A DNA stretch of 64,000 nt from Shimia gijangensis (GCF_900142085.1 NZ_FQZQ01000001.1:186001-250000), one strand, 5' to 3'; counted from the first letter of the stretch, positions 53,482-62,991 are shown. A program made the numbers and translations. Notes: generated by a model from the sequence alone, not told the origin.

Positions 53482-53499
53482 CCCGTCACACCCGACGGG
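53482..53499 (-). other. Hairpin just before the cbtB ribosome-binding site
   Basis: CCCGTC and GACGGG pair around a six-base loop, ending a few bases before AGGAG of cbtB. There is no U-run after it. It is the likely expression platform of the upstream riboswitch, acting on translation; inference. Confidence 0.4.
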
Positions 53500-53514
53500 G
53501 TGGGGTTTTTATCA

Positions 53515-53700
53515 GTCGCATGGCCGGTCTCCTGGCTTGTGGGTCGACGCGGTGCATTCCCTTCCCAGAGGTTGCCCTCCAGTGGATTTGAACGCGCGCT
53601 CGCCACTTACAGTCGCGGGGGCGGCTGTGGCTAAGACCGAAGCCCGTTCCACATTCCCGTTTGATCCGGCAGTAAACTGCGCGAATACCATACTCCCCCT
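53515..53700 (-). ncRNA. Cobalamin riboswitch
   Basis: On the minus strand the classic elements appear in order: CCGCGACTGTAAGTGG (CAACTGTAAGCGG-like), AAATCCACTGG, GGGAAGG and the B12 box AGCCAGGAGACCGGCC (53522-53537). It is in the 5' leader of cbtB-cbtA and should repress cobalt import when adenosylcobalamin is plentiful. The 5' boundary is approximate. No cob gene lies directly downstream; cobC-cobD are about 6 kb away and have no visible riboswitch of their own. Confidence 0.9.
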
Positions 53701-53912
53701 GTTTGGACGCGAAGCCCCCTCAAGGTCAAGACAGATTGCGACGTCTGATTGTCGCGATGCGTCTTGTTGTAAAGAAAACTCACCAATCAAATACTCAATA
53801 TCTTGTGGATAACTGGCGGGTTCTGGCCATATTGTGTGGAATGCCGTTGACTCCGGGGGTATCGCTTGGGCAGGCTTCTAAAATAACCAGAATCATGAGG
53901 TAAGAAGCAGCT

Positions 53913-56900
53913 TTGCGTTTTTCGAAACTCAGACTGACCGGCTTTAAGAGCTTTGTAGATCCGACCGACCTGATCATTGCCGATGGGCTGACAGGTGTTG
54001 TCGGACCCAATGGCTGTGGCAAGTCGAACCTTTTAGAGGCCCTGCGCTGGGTGATGGGCGAAAATCGCCCGACCGCGATGCGCGGCGGAGGCATGGAAGA
54101 CGTGATTTTTGCAGGTGCCGCCACGCGACCCGCCCGCAATTTTGCCGAAGTTCACCTGCAGCTCGACAACTCCGAGCGGCTGGCGCCTGCTGGGTTCAAC
54201 GAAGACGACAACCTTGAGATTGTGCGCCGGATCACGCGGGACGTTGGCAGTGCCTATAAGGTGAACACCAAAGACGTGCGGGCGCGTGATGTTCAGATGT
54301 TGTTTGCAGATGCCTCGACCGGGGCGCATTCACCTGCATTGGTCCGGCAGGGGCAGATTGCCGAGTTGATCAACGCCAAGCCCAAAGCACGTCGCCGCAT
54401 TCTGGAAGAAGCCGCCGGAATATCCGGGCTTTATCAGCGTCGCCACGAAGCTGAACTCAAGTTGAAGGGCGCGGAAACCAATCTTGGCCGTGTCGACGAT
54501 GTGATCGAACAGCTGGCCAGCCAATTGGCACAGCTTGCCCGTCAGGCCCGGCAGGCCGCGCGGTACCGGGCGATTGGCGAAGACTTGCGTCAGGCCGAAG
54601 GGTTGTTGCTGTACCGTCGCTGGAAAGAGGCTGACGAGGCACGTTCGGGTGCGGATGAAGAACTGCGCACGCGCACCACTGCGGCGGCCCAGAGCGAAGG
54701 GGCTGCGCGGGCCGCGGCCAAAGCGCGGATCACCAAAGACGACGCCCTGCCGCCTTTGCGCGAAGAGGAAGCCATTGCAGCCGCGGTTTTGCAGCGTCTT
54801 CAAGTCCAGCGTGACACGTTGAATGACCAAGAGGCGCATGCTCTACAGATCATTGAAACCTTGCAGAACCGGATTGAACAGCTGGGCAAGGACATGGAGC
54901 GCGAGGCCGGGTTGAACCGTGATGCTGGTGAAACCATTGAACGCCTTGAGTGGGAAGCCAAGGAGCTGGCCAAGGCCGGAGAGGGCCACGACGCGCGTCT
55001 TGAGGCGTCTTCAGATGGTGCTCGGGAGGCGGCCTCGATCCTTCAGGAACGCGAAAGCGATCTGTCGCAACTGACCGAAGATGTCGCGCGACTCGCAGCG
55101 CGGCACCAGTCGGCGCACCGGTTACTGGAAGACAGTCAAAAAACCCAAACAAAGAGCGAAGCCGAAGCGGAAAAAGCGCGTGAAGCGGTTAAGGTTTCCA
55201 AATCGGCGTTGGTACAGGCCTCAGAAGATTTCGAGACTGCAAAAACGTTTGAAGCCAGCGCACAGTCTGCGGCCATCCAAGCCGAGGAGACACTGGCCAA
55301 GGCCGAGTTGGATCGGGCTGAAACGCAGTCGCGCGAAGCCGATGCGCGGGCTGAACGTTCCGAGGCAGAAGGCGAGCTGAACGCCCTGCGAGCTGAAGTC
55401 ACAGCATTGGCCAAGCTGCTGGAACGTGACACCGCCGAAGGTGGCCAGATTCTGGATCGCCTGCAGGTCCAACAAGGATTTGAAAAAGCATTGGGCGCGG
55501 CAATGGCCGATGACTTACGCGCGCCTGAGGTAGACGAAGATGGCCCGTCAGGTTGGCACGTTTTGCCGCCATACGACCAGATACAGGATTTGCCCGAAGG
55601 TGTAACGTCGCTGGTGGCACATGTGTCGGTGCCAGAGGTTCTTCAGCGACGGATGAGCCAGATTGGCCTGATTGCAACAGAAGATGCGATGCGTCTGCAA
55701 CCCTTGCTGAAACCGGGCCAACGCTTGGTTTCGCTTGAGGGCGATTTGTGGCGTTGGGATGGGTATCGCGCCTGGGCTGAGGATGCCCCAAGTGCGGCGG
55801 CGTTGCGGCTGCAACAACTGAACCGTCTGGAAGAACTGAAACAACAGATGGCGCAGGCAACTGCCCGCGCAGACGGTGCGGTGCAGGCACATGAGACTTT
55901 GCAAGCGCGGCTGCGGGAGCTGTCCGAGACAGACAAAGCTGCCCGTTTGGCGCGGCGCGATGCAGACCGTGCTGTGGCGGATGCCAATCGTGCCCTAAGC
56001 CGTGTCGAGGCCGACCGCAATCTGGCTGAGGGGCGGTTGGAATCTCTGGGTCTGGCCGTTGCGCGCCATGAAGAAGAGGCGATGACAGCAAGGGCCCAGG
56101 TCACCGAAGCGGAACGCGGCCTTGAAAGCCTGGGCGATCTGGATGCAGCCAGAGCCGGGATGGAAGACATTAAGATGTCTGTTGAGGCGGCGCGTATCAC
56201 CATGATGACAAAGCGTTCGGGGCATGATGAATTGCGCCGCGAAGGTGAAGCGCGTTTGCGCCGTTCGCAAGAGGTCACCAAAGAGATTAGTGGTTGGCGT
56301 CATCGTCTGGACTCAGCTGAGAAGCGCATTGGCGAATTGGCGGAACGCAAGACGACCTCTGAGGCCGAGCTAAAAGAAGCGGGTAGCGCGCCAGAAGAAA
56401 TTGCGGCGAAACGCGAAGAGCTGACCGAAGCCATCGAAGAGGCCGAAGCGCGTCGTCGTCAGGCAGGCGACGGCTTGGCCGAAGCTGAAACCGCGCTGCG
56501 CGAAGCAGAAACCGCCGAGCGCGATGCGGAACGTGCTGCCAGCGAAGCACGTGAGGCGCGCGCGCGATCTGAAGCGCGTGCAGATGCGGCGCGCGAGACC
56601 GTGTCTTATGCAGCGGAACGGATTTACGAAGAACAACAGGTTTCACCTGCGGCCCTGTTGGAGCGGCTGGACGTGGTGCCCGATCAAATGCCAGACAGCC
56701 ACGCGATTGAAGGTGACGTGAACCGGCTCAAACGTCAGCGCGACAGCCTGGGTGCCGTGAACCTGCGGGCTGAAGAAGATGCCAAGGAAGTGCAAGAAGA
56801 GCACGACACGCTGGTTGCAGAGAAATCTGATCTGGAAGAAGCCATCCGTACTTTACGAAATGGAATTGCAAGCCTGAACCGCGAAGGTCGGGAACGGCTT

Positions 56901-57368
56901 TTGACGGCCTTTGAGCAGGTAAACTCAAACTTTTCGATGTTATTCAAACATTTGTTTGGTGGCGGCGAGGCCAATCTGGTGTTGGTCGAAAGTGACGATC
57001 CCCTTGAGGCCGGGCTTGAGATTATGTGCCAGCCGCCCGGAAAAAAGCTGTCCACGCTAAGCCTTTTGTCGGGTGGTGAACAAACTCTGACCGCGATGGC
57101 GCTGATCTTTGCGGTATTCCTGGCCAACCCTGCCCCGATCTGTGTGTTGGACGAGGTCGACGCGCCGTTGGACGATGCGAACGTCACGCGCTTTTGTGAT
57201 CTGTTGGACGAAATGTGCCGCCAGACCAACACGCGGTTCCTGATCATCACGCACCACGCTGTGACCATGGCCCGAATGGATCGCTTGTTTGGGGTCACGA
57301 TGGCTGAACAGGGAGTGTCTCAGTTGGTGTCTGTCGATCTGAAGGCTGCCGAGACCATGGTGGCCTGA
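53913..57368 (+). CDS. smc: Chromosome segregation protein SMC
   Basis: Condensin ATPase that organises and segregates the chromosome. The 1151-residue protein has the standard order: Walker A GPNGCGKSN (about 31-40), a long coiled coil, hinge (about 500-640, e.g. GFEKALGAAMADDL), second coiled coil, the ABC signature LSLLSGGEQTLTAMALIFA and Walker B PICVLDEVDAPLDDANV. The start is TTG at 53913 (LRFSKLRLTGFK), since no ATG is in frame before the ATPase strand; the ribosome-binding site is weak (AAGAAG). A repeat element follows. scpA and scpB are not in the window. Confidence 0.96.
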   Translation: MRFSKLRLTGFKSFVDPTDLIIADGLTGVVGPNGCGKSNLLEALRWVMGENRPTAMRGGGMEDVIFAGAATRPARNFAEVHLQLDNSERLAPAGFNEDDNLEIVRRITRDVGSAYKVNTKDVRARDVQMLFADASTGAHSPALVRQGQIAELINAKPKARRRILEEAAGISGLYQRRHEAELKLKGAETNLGRVDDVIEQLASQLAQLARQARQAARYRAIGEDLRQAEGLLLYRRWKEADEARSGADEELRTRTTAAAQSEGAARAAAKARITKDDALPPLREEEAIAAAVLQRLQVQRDTLNDQEAHALQIIETLQNRIEQLGKDMEREAGLNRDAGETIERLEWEAKELAKAGEGHDARLEASSDGAREAASILQERESDLSQLTEDVARLAARHQSAHRLLEDSQKTQTKSEAEAEKAREAVKVSKSALVQASEDFETAKTFEASAQSAAIQAEETLAKAELDRAETQSREADARAERSEAEGELNALRAEVTALAKLLERDTAEGGQILDRLQVQQGFEKALGAAMADDLRAPEVDEDGPSGWHVLPPYDQIQDLPEGVTSLVAHVSVPEVLQRRMSQIGLIATEDAMRLQPLLKPGQRLVSLEGDLWRWDGYRAWAEDAPSAAALRLQQLNRLEELKQQMAQATARADGAVQAHETLQARLRELSETDKAARLARRDADRAVADANRALSRVEADRNLAEGRLESLGLAVARHEEEAMTARAQVTEAERGLESLGDLDAARAGMEDIKMSVEAARITMMTKRSGHDELRREGEARLRRSQEVTKEISGWRHRLDSAEKRIGELAERKTTSEAELKEAGSAPEEIAAKREELTEAIEEAEARRRQAGDGLAEAETALREAETAERDAERAASEAREARARSEARADAARETVSYAAERIYEEQQVSPAALLERLDVVPDQMPDSHAIEGDVNRLKRQRDSLGAVNLRAEEDAKEVQEEHDTLVAEKSDLEEAIRTLRNGIASLNREGRERLLTAFEQVNSNFSMLFKHLFGGGEANLVLVESDDPLEAGLEIMCQPPGKKLSTLSLLSGGEQTLTAMALIFAVFLANPAPICVLDEVDAPLDDANVTRFCDLLDEMCRQTNTRFLIITHHAVTMARMDRLFGVTMAEQGVSQLVSVDLKAAETMVA

Positions 57369-57441
57369 TAGGGCCTGTCGGGGACTCTGTCCCCAACACC
57401 TTGGGCGAGCCCCCCAGGATATTTGATCCATTTGGAAAACC
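57369..57441 (+). repeat. Dispersed intergenic repeat, copy 4 (after smc)
   Basis: GGGGACTCTGTCCCC hairpin, then CCCCCCAGGATATTTGATCC and ATTTGGAAAA. The tail is closest to copy 1 (ATATTT, then CCATTTGGAA). Confidence 0.65.
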
Positions 57442-57507
57442 AACCTCGCGGTAACGTGACGTTCAAGTGCATAAAACCCTCTTACAGTGGGCAAAGGAGG
57501 GGCAGGC

Positions 57508-57858
57508 ATGTGGAAATTTCTGATTTTGACGCTCATGGTGTCAGGCCCGGTATGGGGCGCTGACTGGAAGATGCGTGCGGGTGACAAAGTGTTTGGAGGT
57601 GATGCGTTAAAGGCGCGTCTCTCTGGGCAAACGCTGGTGTTTTATGACAACGGGCGATCCGTATATAAAGCAGATGGCTCCTACAGTTATACCTACGGCG
57701 GGGGTGGCACTTGGGAAGGGCGTTGGGAAACGCAAGACGAGAGCGCGGTGTGCGTGACCTTTGTCACTGGAGTAACCCGTTGCGACCGGATCGTTGAAAA
57801 CGCAGGAAAGCTGGTTGTGCTGACCGACAAAGGCGAGCGCTTTCCAGTGAAGCCTTAG
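57508..57858 (+). CDS. Small secreted protein of unknown function
   Basis: A 116-residue protein with a signal peptide (WKFLILTLMVSGPVWGADW). The body is rich in Gly, Tyr and Thr (GSYSYTYGGGGTWEGRWE) and reads like a beta-sandwich; one Cys pair (VCVTF, TRCDR) is visible. No family recognised. ATG 57508 has AAAGGAGGGG upstream. Its stop overlaps that of the convergent transglycosylase gene by three bases. Confidence 0.7.
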   Translation: MWKFLILTLMVSGPVWGADWKMRAGDKVFGGDALKARLSGQTLVFYDNGRSVYKADGSYSYTYGGGGTWEGRWETQDESAVCVTFVTGVTRCDRIVENAGKLVVLTDKGERFPVKP

Positions 57859-59024
57859 AGCTTTTTCAACAAGGCTGCGGTAGGCCAAGCGTCGGCAGGC
57901 AAGCCAAGGCGTTGTTGCTCTTTTTGCACCGCTGCACGGGTCTTTTTGCCCAAAATTCCATCCACTTTACCGACGTCGTGCCCGTGCTTCTTCAGCTTTT
58001 TCTGGAGCTGTTTCATCTGCGCGCCATTGAAAGCAGGATCAGGTTTGCCAGCATTGTAGGGCTTGGCGCCTTCAAGGCGGGTGGCAAAATAGGCCGCGGT
58101 GGTCACATAGACAAAGCTTTTGTTCCACTCAAAATACACCCGGAAGTTCGGATAGGCGAGAAAGGCCGGCCCTTTGCGGCCCTGTGGCAGCAGCAATGAG
58201 GCTTCGAGATTGGCCAGCTGACCCTGACGTGGCTTTACGCCAAGACGGGCCCACTCAGAGGCTTTCATACTGTGGTCCAGCCCGGATTTGGACCAATCGA
58301 GGTTTTTGGGAACAGTCACTTCCTGCATCCAGGGTTGGTTCGCACGCCACCCCAGTTGCTTGAGCATATTGCCACCAGACATCAGCGCGTCCTGCGGTGA
58401 GGTTTTGAGGCGCACCTTGCCATCGCCATCGCCATCGACGCCATTTTCAAGAATGTCGTGCGGCAGCATCTGGACCATGCCAATTTCACCGGCCCAGGCG
58501 CCGGTGGTCTTGCTTGGGTTGAAGTCGCCATTTTCATAAAGCTTCAAAGCCGCAAACACTTGTGGGCGGAACAGTTCGGGGCGCCGACAATCATGTGCAA
58601 GAGTGACCAATGAGTTGAGAGTGTTGAAATCCCCCTGAAAGGCGCCGTAATCGGTTTCAAACGCCCAGAATGCCAGTAAGACGCCGCGCGAAACACCATA
58701 GTTTTGTTCAATCTTGTCAAAGGTGGATGCGTATTTCTTGGCTTTTGAGCGGCCGACGTCTATGCGGTTCTGGCTGATCAGGCGGCGGGAAAAGTCGATG
58801 AAAGGCATCTGAAAGACGCCCTGCGATCTGTCGGCTTTGATAGTCTTTGAATCCTGTCTGACACCTGCAAAGAATTTGTCGACGGTCGATTTCTTATGGC
58901 CGTCTGCAATCGCTTCCTTTTTCAGATCATTCACAAAACCGGAAAAGGTTCCTCCACAGGGCACTTTGGCGAATGTTGCAGTGGCGCTCAGGGCGATGGC
59001 GGCAATGAAAAATGGCAAGCGCAT
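57855..59024 (-). CDS. Lytic murein transglycosylase (MltB type) with peptidoglycan-binding domain
   Basis: Cleaves the MurNAc-GlcNAc bond, forming 1,6-anhydro ends; periplasmic. The 389-residue protein has a signal peptide, the SLT_2 catalytic domain (catalytic Glu in AFWAFETDYGAFQGD, plus GEIGMVQMLPHDILENGVDGDGDGK-type segment), then a C-terminal peptidoglycan-binding domain with KVDGILGKKTRAAVQKEQ. The long form with binding domain is common in alphaproteobacteria. It has no visible lipobox, so it is probably soluble or loosely bound. Confidence 0.9.
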   Translation of the reverse strand: MRLPFFIAAIALSATATFAKVPCGGTFSGFVNDLKKEAIADGHKKSTVDKFFAGVRQDSKTIKADRSQGVFQMPFIDFSRRLISQNRIDVGRSKAKKYASTFDKIEQNYGVSRGVLLAFWAFETDYGAFQGDFNTLNSLVTLAHDCRRPELFRPQVFAALKLYENGDFNPSKTTGAWAGEIGMVQMLPHDILENGVDGDGDGKVRLKTSPQDALMSGGNMLKQLGWRANQPWMQEVTVPKNLDWSKSGLDHSMKASEWARLGVKPRQGQLANLEASLLLPQGRKGPAFLAYPNFRVYFEWNKSFVYVTTAAYFATRLEGAKPYNAGKPDPAFNGAQMKQLQKKLKKHGHDVGKVDGILGKKTRAAVQKEQQRLGLPADAWPTAALLKKL

Positions 59025-59081
59025 GGGAAACCTCGTAATAAAAATTTGGTCAAAGGTAACAGGTCCGTCGCGTGGGGCAAG

Positions 59082-59993
59082 CTAACTGAATGGGATCAAC
59101 ACAAATGTGAGGCCAAGAAAAGCAGCCCATGTACGCCAAAGAGCATGACAGGTGGCATCAATATCGTCAGGATCCAGAGTTTTGCGCCCGCCCTTATTCA
59201 CAAACGGAAATTCACGCAGCGCGCCGTCATAAGTGCGAGGCCCGGCGATGGCCGCATCAATGGCGCGCGCCATGGCGGCTTCTGGCCAGCCTGCATTGGG
59301 AGAACGGTGTTTGATCGCGTCAGAGCGGATCGAGAGCCAAGCTCTTAGCCCCTCATGTGTAGCGGCAATCAAAAGCGCTGTAAGGCGCGCGGGCACCCAG
59401 TTTAACAGGTCATCCAGTCTTGCGGCAGCCCAGCCAAATTGTTCATGCTTTGGGGTGCGGTAGCCGATCATGCTGTCTGCGGTATTGACGACCTTATATG
59501 CCAACAGCCCCGGTAATCCTCCGACGAGAAACCAAAAGGCGGGCGCTATCACGCCGTCAGATAGGTTTTCGGCGCCAGATTCTATGGCAGAGCGCGCCAC
59601 GGCACTGGTATCCATATCGCCGGTATCCCGGCTGACGATCATTGCAACGGCGCGACGACCTTCGCCAAGTGACTGGCGCAGCCCGTTGCTGACGGCGGCC
59701 ACGTGTTCCACCAAAGAGCGTTGGGCCAAGAGGATCGCGGCGAGTATCACTTGCGGCAGCCATCCAAAACAGGAAATCGCGTAGCCCAGACAGGCCATGG
59801 CAATGACCAGGGCGGCTATGAATGCTGTGCCTTTGACTTTTTGGCTGGGCGCAAAGTTCAGGCGGCGGTCTCCCCATCCGATGAGTTTGCCCATCACGAT
59901 TGCTGGATGCGGGAGGCGGGACCATAGCCAGCGTGGCTCTCCCAACAGAGCGTCCAGCAACAGTGCCAGACAAAGGATAGTCGGGGTGCTCAC
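59082..59993 (-). CDS. cobD: Adenosylcobinamide-phosphate synthase CobD (CbiB)
   Basis: Attaches the aminopropanol(-phosphate) arm to adenosylcobyric acid; inner-membrane. The 303-residue protein has four or five helices and the signature [28 protein letters not shown], then [34 protein letters not shown] and [10 protein letters not shown]. The start is GTG at 59993, overlapping the cobC stop as GTGA; the open frame upstream is cobC sequence in another frame. Partner of CobC. Confidence 0.93.
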   Translation of the reverse strand: MSTPTILCLALLLDALLGEPRWLWSRLPHPAIVMGKLIGWGDRRLNFAPSQKVKGTAFIAALVIAMACLGYAISCFGWLPQVILAAILLAQRSLVEHVAAVSNGLRQSLGEGRRAVAMIVSRDTGDMDTSAVARSAIESGAENLSDGVIAPAFWFLVGGLPGLLAYKVVNTADSMIGYRTPKHEQFGWAAARLDDLLNWVPARLTALLIAATHEGLRAWLSIRSDAIKHRSPNAGWPEAAMARAIDAAIAGPRTYDGALREFPFVNKGGRKTLDPDDIDATCHALWRTWAAFLGLTFVLIPFS

Positions 59994-60940
59994 AGGGCTT
60001 GCTCCAGGTGAGCCCATTGATCTGGTGCGGGCAGGCCAAGTCGAAGAAACGTTTTTGAGTAAGGGAATATCCGCGACCACACATGGTGTTGGGCCAGCTG
60101 GTTTTGCCACGAAGTGGCGTTATCTACGCTGTACAGGCGAAAGAGCGAGGTGCCGCCAGCCAGCTTACCACCTTTTTCCGCAATCAAAGCGTCAAGACGT
60201 GCGGCGTCTTCGGTAAGGCGCTGGCGTGTGGCATCGGCCCATGTTCGATCTTGCAGGGCCTTTGCACCCAGATGCAAGGCAGGGCCCGAGACAGCCCAAG
60301 GGCCGGACAAATCCGATAACCGAGAAATGGTGTCGGGGTGCGCAATGGCAAAGCCAAGGCGAATCCCAGCCAATCCCCAGAACTTGCCAAAGCTCTTCAA
60401 TATGATGCGGCCTGATTCAGAGGCTGTGTGCACAAGGCTTGCATCCGGTGTGACATCGCAAAAGCTTTCATCAACCACTGTGAGTGGGGCTGTTAGATCA
60501 GCTTCATTCCAGAGTTTGCCAGTGGGGTTGTTGGGATGAACAAGAACGCGGGCCTCTGGCGATTGATCCGAGAGAGCCCAGCCTTGGGCGACAAAGGCGG
60601 CTGCATGTTCGTTGTAGGTCGGGGTCGGGATATCAACGCGGCCTGCATCGGTGAGAGCAGGAATACGTGCAATCAATGCCGATGCACCGGGGGCCGCCAG
60701 AATGGCCGCATCGTCGGGGACATTCCAAAAATGCCGCGCGCTGCTCAGGAGATCGGTCTGAGCGTTGCGATCAGGAAGAGACGTCCAGCTATAGTGCGGA
60801 AAATCGGCCAGCGGGTAGGACACGGGGTTGATACCCGTCGAAAGGTCGACCCAGTCCCGACGCGCGCCGCCCCAGCGGGCAATGGCGGCATCAAGCCCTC
60901 CTCCGTGATCGCGTGCTTTTGAGGTGGAAGAGGACGACAT
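59990..60940 (-). CDS. cobC: Threonine-phosphate decarboxylase CobC
   Basis: PLP enzyme that makes (R)-1-amino-2-propanol phosphate from L-threonine phosphate for the corrinoid side arm. The 316-residue protein is a small fold-type I aminotransferase. PLP Lys in [17 protein letters not shown]; the [12 protein letters not shown] segment and [11 protein letters not shown] are CobC-typical. It overlaps cobD (GTGA), forming a two-gene unit; translation is coupled. Confidence 0.92.
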   Translation of the reverse strand: MSSSSTSKARDHGGGLDAAIARWGGARRDWVDLSTGINPVSYPLADFPHYSWTSLPDRNAQTDLLSSARHFWNVPDDAAILAAPGASALIARIPALTDAGRVDIPTPTYNEHAAAFVAQGWALSDQSPEARVLVHPNNPTGKLWNEADLTAPLTVVDESFCDVTPDASLVHTASESGRIILKSFGKFWGLAGIRLGFAIAHPDTISRLSDLSGPWAVSGPALHLGAKALQDRTWADATRQRLTEDAARLDALIAEKGGKLAGGTSLFRLYSVDNATSWQNQLAQHHVWSRIFPYSKTFLRLGLPAPDQWAHLEQAL

Positions 60941-61022
60941 GTATTACTCCGAGACCAGAACGCGCTAGTTCAAGCGGAAATCTGCGAATTTGGCAAGCCG
61001 TCCAATCGAGGTTACGCACACG

Positions 61023-61038
61023 TTAAGTAAACATTAAC
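61023..61038 (+). promoter_or_regulatory. CtrA-type binding box
   Basis: TTAA-GTAAACA-TTAAC is an exact match to the CtrA consensus TTAA-N7-TTAAC, 77 bases upstream of the receiver gene start. It is the only perfect copy I found in the window's intergenic DNA. CtrA is the cell-cycle/motility master regulator in alphaproteobacteria. Confidence 0.7.
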
Positions 61039-61114
61039 CTTTTGTTAGGAAATTAGGCAGAACACCAAACATATCGAGTTAAATTGTTATAGAGTAGGCT
61101 GGCGAGGGGTTGTC

Positions 61115-61501
61115 ATGCAGGTACTGATCGTAGAGAGCAACCCGGATCTTGGGGGGCTCTGGCAGCGGCATTTGCAGCGTATGGGCGCTGAGGTTGAATT
61201 GGCTTTGGACCAATCGGCCGCGATCCATGCTCTGAGAATGCGCGAATTTGATGTTCTCGTGCTTGACCTTGTTCTTGAGGATGGGGCCGCGCTGGCAATC
61301 GCGGATTTCGCCAGCTATCGACATCCCGATGCAAGGGTCATATTCGTCACCAATACGTCTTTCTTTTCAGACGGTTCCATATTTAACGTCAGCTCAAACG
61401 CCTGTGCCTTTGTTCAGTCAGGTACACCGCCAGAAGATCTGGCGGCGATGGTAGAACATTATGGAGTGACACGGTCGCCTCGTCCATGTGGTTCACCATA
61501 G
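61115..61501 (+). CDS. Receiver-only response regulator with atypical active site
   Basis: A 128-residue CheY-like protein without an output domain. Phospho-acceptor candidate is Asp51 (FDVLVLDLVLEDG); the Thr/Ser position is VIFVTNTS (about 79). The usual acidic pair is reduced to Glu7 (IVESNPD), and the conserved Lys near the end of the fifth strand is Gln101 (CAFVQSGTPP). It could be a non-phosphorylated or slow receiver. No histidine kinase is adjacent. A CtrA box lies upstream and its 3' end overlaps the convergent transglycosylase-unrelated GST gene by 43 bases. Confidence 0.8.
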   Translation: MQVLIVESNPDLGGLWQRHLQRMGAEVELALDQSAAIHALRMREFDVLVLDLVLEDGAALAIADFASYRHPDARVIFVTNTSFFSDGSIFNVSSNACAFVQSGTPPEDLAAMVEHYGVTRSPRPCGSP

Positions 61502-62448
61502 TCAATCACCGGATTGATCGGAACAATGCGATAGGGGTTCACGGTTTCGTGGCTGTAGTGATAATGGCGTACGATATGATGCATGTTTACCGTCCCGGCT
61601 ACACCAGGCATTTGATACAACTCACGCGTATAGGCCCAGAGATTCGGATAGTCGGTCAGCCGTTTCCGGTTGCATTTAAAGTGCAGGTGATAGACCGGAT
61701 CAAATCGGATCAGCGTCGTGAATAGCCGCCAGTCTGCCTCGGTGAGGGTGTCCCCCATCAAATATCGATTTGTTGACAAGCGCTCTTCAAGCCAGCCGAG
61801 GGTGTCAAATAATGGGTAGACTGCGGCATCATAAGCGCCTTGCGTGGTGGCAAAACCGGACTTGTAAACGCCGTTGTTCAGAGTGTCATAGATGCGTTGA
61901 TTGACGTCTTCGATGTCGTCGCGCATCGGAGCAGGCCAGTAATCTGTTGTGTTCCCGGTGAGCCCATCAAAGGCGCTGTTGAACATCCGGATGATCTCGG
62001 CGCTTTCATTGCTGACGATAGTTTCCTGTTGTTTGTCCCAAAGGATCGGAACTGTAACACGACCCGAGTAATTTTGGTCTGCCTTGGTGTAAATCTGATG
62101 CGCAAATTCGTGACCATAAAGCGTGTCACCTGAAGCACCATACGAATCCGTATGGAATGTCCAGCCATCTGTCATCATATCAGGATGCACGGCAGAGACT
62201 GAGATGTGCTCGGTCAACCCTTTGAGTTCACGAAAAATAAGGGTTCGGTGTGCCCAGGGGCAGGCATAAGAAACATATAAGTGGTATCGATCTGATTTCG
62301 CCGGAAATCCTTTGGAATTGTCACTCCATACGCTACCGTCTGGTATGATCCAATTTCGAAACTGCGAGGCAGAGCGCACAAATTTTCCATTTGTTGATTT
62401 TGTGTCGAACCATTGATCCGTCCATTTCCCATCCACCAAAAGCCCCAT
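61459..62448 (-). CDS. Glutathionyl-hydroquinone reductase (YqjG/ECM4-type GST)
   Basis: Reduces glutathionyl-hydroquinones, releasing the hydroquinone. The 329-residue protein has the Xi-class GST pattern: VSYACPWAHRTLIF with active-site Cys, the GRVTVPILWDKQQ-type strand, NESAEIIRMFNSAFD and the C-terminal domain YLMGDTLTEADWRLFTTLIRFD and YPNLWAYTRELYQ. The ATG at 62448 (MGLLVDGKW) has GGAGA upstream and is preferred to the open frame reaching 62556. It overlaps the receiver gene's end on the opposite strand. Confidence 0.9.
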   Translation of the reverse strand: MGLLVDGKWTDQWFDTKSTNGKFVRSASQFRNWIIPDGSVWSDNSKGFPAKSDRYHLYVSYACPWAHRTLIFRELKGLTEHISVSAVHPDMMTDGWTFHTDSYGASGDTLYGHEFAHQIYTKADQNYSGRVTVPILWDKQQETIVSNESAEIIRMFNSAFDGLTGNTTDYWPAPMRDDIEDVNQRIYDTLNNGVYKSGFATTQGAYDAAVYPLFDTLGWLEERLSTNRYLMGDTLTEADWRLFTTLIRFDPVYHLHFKCNRKRLTDYPNLWAYTRELYQMPGVAGTVNMHHIVRHYHYSHETVNPYRIVPINPVIDYGEPHGRGDRVTP

Positions 62449-62626
62449 GGTCTTCTCCGTTGTTGTGTTTGTTGATGACAAGCTAAGAGGCTCAATGTGC
62501 GATGAAAACGCAACAGACCGCAAAGGAGTTGCGCGATTACGCACACAAGCGGACAAGCAATAGAAACGTTGCTTGACCAGAATCGGCCTAACCTCAAATC
62601 TTAATCACAGGGATGGAGACGCGGTC

Positions 62627-62980
62627 ATGACAACGTATTTGCCAAAAGAAGTGCAGGAAGGGCTGGAAGCGGCCCAGAAGAAAAGCCTGAAGAAAAGCAG
62701 CCGCATTCGCGTTGAAGCGGATGGGCGGTCGTTCAGAGTTCTGAAATTCCGTGAAGATGGCTTTAGTCTTGATGTGGAAGACGCTCCGCATCTGCGTGGA
62801 TTGGTCGATTTATACGATGGTGGTTTCCACCTGTCACAATGCCTGATCGTGGCTTCGGAAGAAGAGGGTGATTTGATGCATTATGAATTCAAACGTTCAA
62901 CACCCGCCGCACAAAATGCCCCAGTCGATTTCTATCGCGGAGAAAACGCGCCCGTCGCGCTGATCACGGACGAAGGATAA
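62627..62980 (+). CDS. Conserved-looking small protein of unknown function
   Basis: A 117-residue soluble protein. It starts MTTYLPKEVQEGLEAAQKKS and has a basic N-terminal helix, then a beta-rich part with RIRVEADGRSFRVLKF and DLYDGGFHLSQCLIVASEE, ending with an acidic tail. The layout (short charged helix, then small beta domain) could be PilZ-like, but I do not see the RxxxR/DxSxxG motif clearly, so I leave it unassigned. ATG at 62627 with GGATGGAG upstream. Confidence 0.65.
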   Translation: MTTYLPKEVQEGLEAAQKKSLKKSSRIRVEADGRSFRVLKFREDGFSLDVEDAPHLRGLVDLYDGGFHLSQCLIVASEEEGDLMHYEFKRSTPAAQNAPVDFYRGENAPVALITDEG

Positions 62981-62991
62981 GAGCAGAACTC

